Of a stretch of DNA of 35,536 nt, positions 34,798 to 35,536 are shown piece by piece (position 1 is the stretch's first letter; every line of letters starts with the position of its first letter). The position numbers and the translations under genes are program-made. Under the pieces are notes generated by a model that was not told the DNA's origin, did not search any database, and saw nothing but the letters and a program-made list of their open reading frames with translations. Source of the DNA: Candidatus Gastranaerophilales bacterium (GTDB lineage Bacteria; Cyanobacteriota; Vampirovibrionia; Gastranaerophilales; Gastranaerophilaceae); assembly GCA_944323595.1 (NCBI GenBank), contig CALUTF010000018.1:1-35536 (forward strand). Direction: 5' to 3'.

Positions 34798-34913
34798 TAT
34801 ACACCCCTCTTCTGCTTAGGATAGGAGAAAAACATTTTCTACCCCAAAAGCTATTTAAAACTCCTTGAACATCTAATGCAGTCGCCTTTTTGAATGTTGA
34901 AGAGTCTTATTGA

Positions 34914-34940
34914 TGCAAACATTATGTTTGCACCCGTTTT
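34914..34940 (+). terminator. Possible terminator after the pilin-like gene
   Basis: TGCAAACA (34914-34921) pairs perfectly with 34925-34932 around a 3-base loop, followed by CCCGTTTTT. It is 117 bases after the stop codon, so termination here would leave a long 3' untranslated region. Confidence 0.4.
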
Positions 34941-34945
34941 TACGT

Positions 34946-35087
34946 GTCGTTGGAAAATCAAGTGCTACGCACGTAGGTAGGATACACGAACACCGTATTT
35001 CCGTCGTTTTTTTTATTTATTATTTTTAATTTTTACATTTATATAATTAGGCAAAAAAACGACTTTTGTTAGTCGTTGGAAAATCAA
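34946..35087. repeat. Direct repeat pair, 16 bp (34946-34961 and 35072-35087)
   Basis: GTCGTTGGAAAATCAA occurs twice, 126 bases apart, in the gene-free interval 34798-35213. Between them, GTCGTTTTTTT (35003-35013) is complementary to 35053-35063, and AACGACT (35058-35064) pairs with AGTCGTT (35071-35077), so the second copy can be drawn into competing hairpins. No gene or known RNA family is recognised. Confidence 0.65.
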
Positions 35088-35130
35088 TAGGGAAAAAAGG
35101 AAAAAGGGAAAGGAATTTTTTCAGTTATTC

Positions 35131-35211
35131 TAATGAATAGTGTATGTTAAGCAGTCTTTCCCATCTCGCCAGTTAGAGACTGAATAGCTGCTTAATATGC
35201 ACTATTCATTA
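35131..35211. other. Long hairpin at the 3' end of the coiled-coil gene
   Basis: TAATGAATAGTG (35131-35142) pairs with 35200-35211, and TTAAGCAG (35147-35154) with 35188-35195. The four bases between (TATG opposite TATG) can pair in plus-strand RNA using two G-U wobbles, giving a 24-pair stem with a 33-base loop; on the minus strand two of them would be mismatches. CAGTCT/AGACTG offers an alternative inner hairpin. It starts 2 bases after the minus-strand stop, and no U-tract follows in either direction. Confidence 0.6.
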
Positions 35212-35213
35212 CT

Positions 35214-35536
35214 CTAACCGAATGTCTTGAATGTGGATTCCGTATTCTTTTCGATTACCTTTTCTACTGCATCCATTTCTGTTTGGATTGCATTTTGTTC
35301 TGTATCCAGTTGTTTCAATCGCAATTCTAAGTTCTTATCTTCTGCTTGGGTTATCTCGATTTTTGCGTTGATTTCCTGTATTGTTTGGTCATACAAATAT
35401 TTGTCATATTCGTATTGGTTCATTGCATCGTCATATTTTTCCTGATCCGTTACTGTTGTTGTTGTCAGGGCGTATTTTACTGTTGTTCCATCTTCTTGTG
35501 GTAACGCTATTGATATATAACGACCTGTTGAATCCT
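35214..35536 (-). CDS. C-terminal part of a coiled-coil protein ending in FKTFG
   Basis: The frame is open to the window edge, so about 107 C-terminal residues are seen and the start lies beyond 35536. The visible part opens with a short beta-like segment (DSTGRYISIALP, then GTTVKYALTTTTVTD). A continuous heptad-like coiled coil follows (YEYDKYLYDQTIQEINAKIE, LELRLKQLDTEQNAIQTEMD) and then the end TESTFKTFG. The helical tail after a beta segment with an exact terminal motif recalls the ends of flagellar hook-associated or surface-structure proteins. I associate this FKTFG-terminated family with Gastranaerophilales, where related genes are numerous. Function is unknown; a role in cell-surface assembly is speculation. 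Confidence 0.75.
   Translation of the reverse strand, partial: DSTGRYISIALPQEDGTTVKYALTTTTVTDQEKYDDAMNQYEYDKYLYDQTIQEINAKIEITQAEDKNLELRLKQLDTEQNAIQTEMDAVEKVIEKNTESTFKTFG

Noticed and set aside
35131..35211. Simple rho-independent terminator for the coiled-coil gene
   Set aside because: No U-tract follows on the minus strand, and the inner stem pairs better in plus-strand RNA, so I list it as an unexplained hairpin.

Overview
The window looks like chromosomal DNA from an AT-rich, non-photosynthetic, fermentative bacterium of the Melainabacteria/Vampirovibrionia group, most likely Gastranaerophilales (gut relatives of Cyanobacteria). This placement is an inference. It rests on protein style: a partial coiled-coil protein ending in FKTFG, pilin-like proteins with a GYGCTAW tail, short N-terminal F-G/Q/T motifs, a cyanobacterial-like RNase E/G with a long basic tail, and an ETF plus NfnA-type flavoprotein operon of anaerobic character. 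TAA and TGA are both used as stops (genetic code 11). I saw no tRNA, rRNA, phage, IS element or CRISPR array.

Layout. 1-5030: the 3' end of pnp, a bidirectional terminator, then two large minus-strand lineage-type proteins, one with a (KPEx)20 stalk. 5085-10516: plus-strand metabolism, with a PfkB kinase, the nfnA-like/4-Cys/etfB/etfA operon and purA. 10589-16454: a duplicated M16 peptidase converging on the minus-strand operon HD-GYP, AGCS symporter, family-4 uracil-DNA glycosylase. 16579-21124: a surface-polymer O-acetylation cassette of two DHHW/AlgJ-like SGNH proteins and an AlgI/DltB-like MBOAT. The second DHHW gene is split by a 12-G tract, and removing one G restores a 572-codon frame. 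This looks like a phase-variable contingency locus and is the most notable item. 21307-23010: a ketopantoate reductase and a LysM protein. 23007-28698: a minus-strand run of two small genes, a radical-SAM/DUF2344 protein, RNase E/G, a small membrane protein and a pilin-like protein. 28745-31778: a VirB10/TrbI-like envelope protein, then an operon of a BlaI-type repressor, an unknown protein and a secreted serpin-like protein. 31769-32240: an (AAAT)10 microsatellite and an 87-bp minisatellite. 32240-35536: radA, a small two-helix membrane protein, a pilin-like protein, a structured intergenic region, and the C-terminus of a coiled-coil protein.

Themes. Much of the gene content concerns the cell envelope (acetylation, pilin-like proteins, LysM, secreted proteins). 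Simple-sequence repeats are concentrated here: G12, 12-bp/60-bp coding repeats, AAAT10 and 87-bp units. A short F-[GQT]-[AEG] motif recurs near the N-terminus of four otherwise unrelated proteins, and again at the junction of the M16 duplication. Several genes have a -10 box placed so that transcription would begin at or next to the ATG, suggesting leaderless mRNAs.
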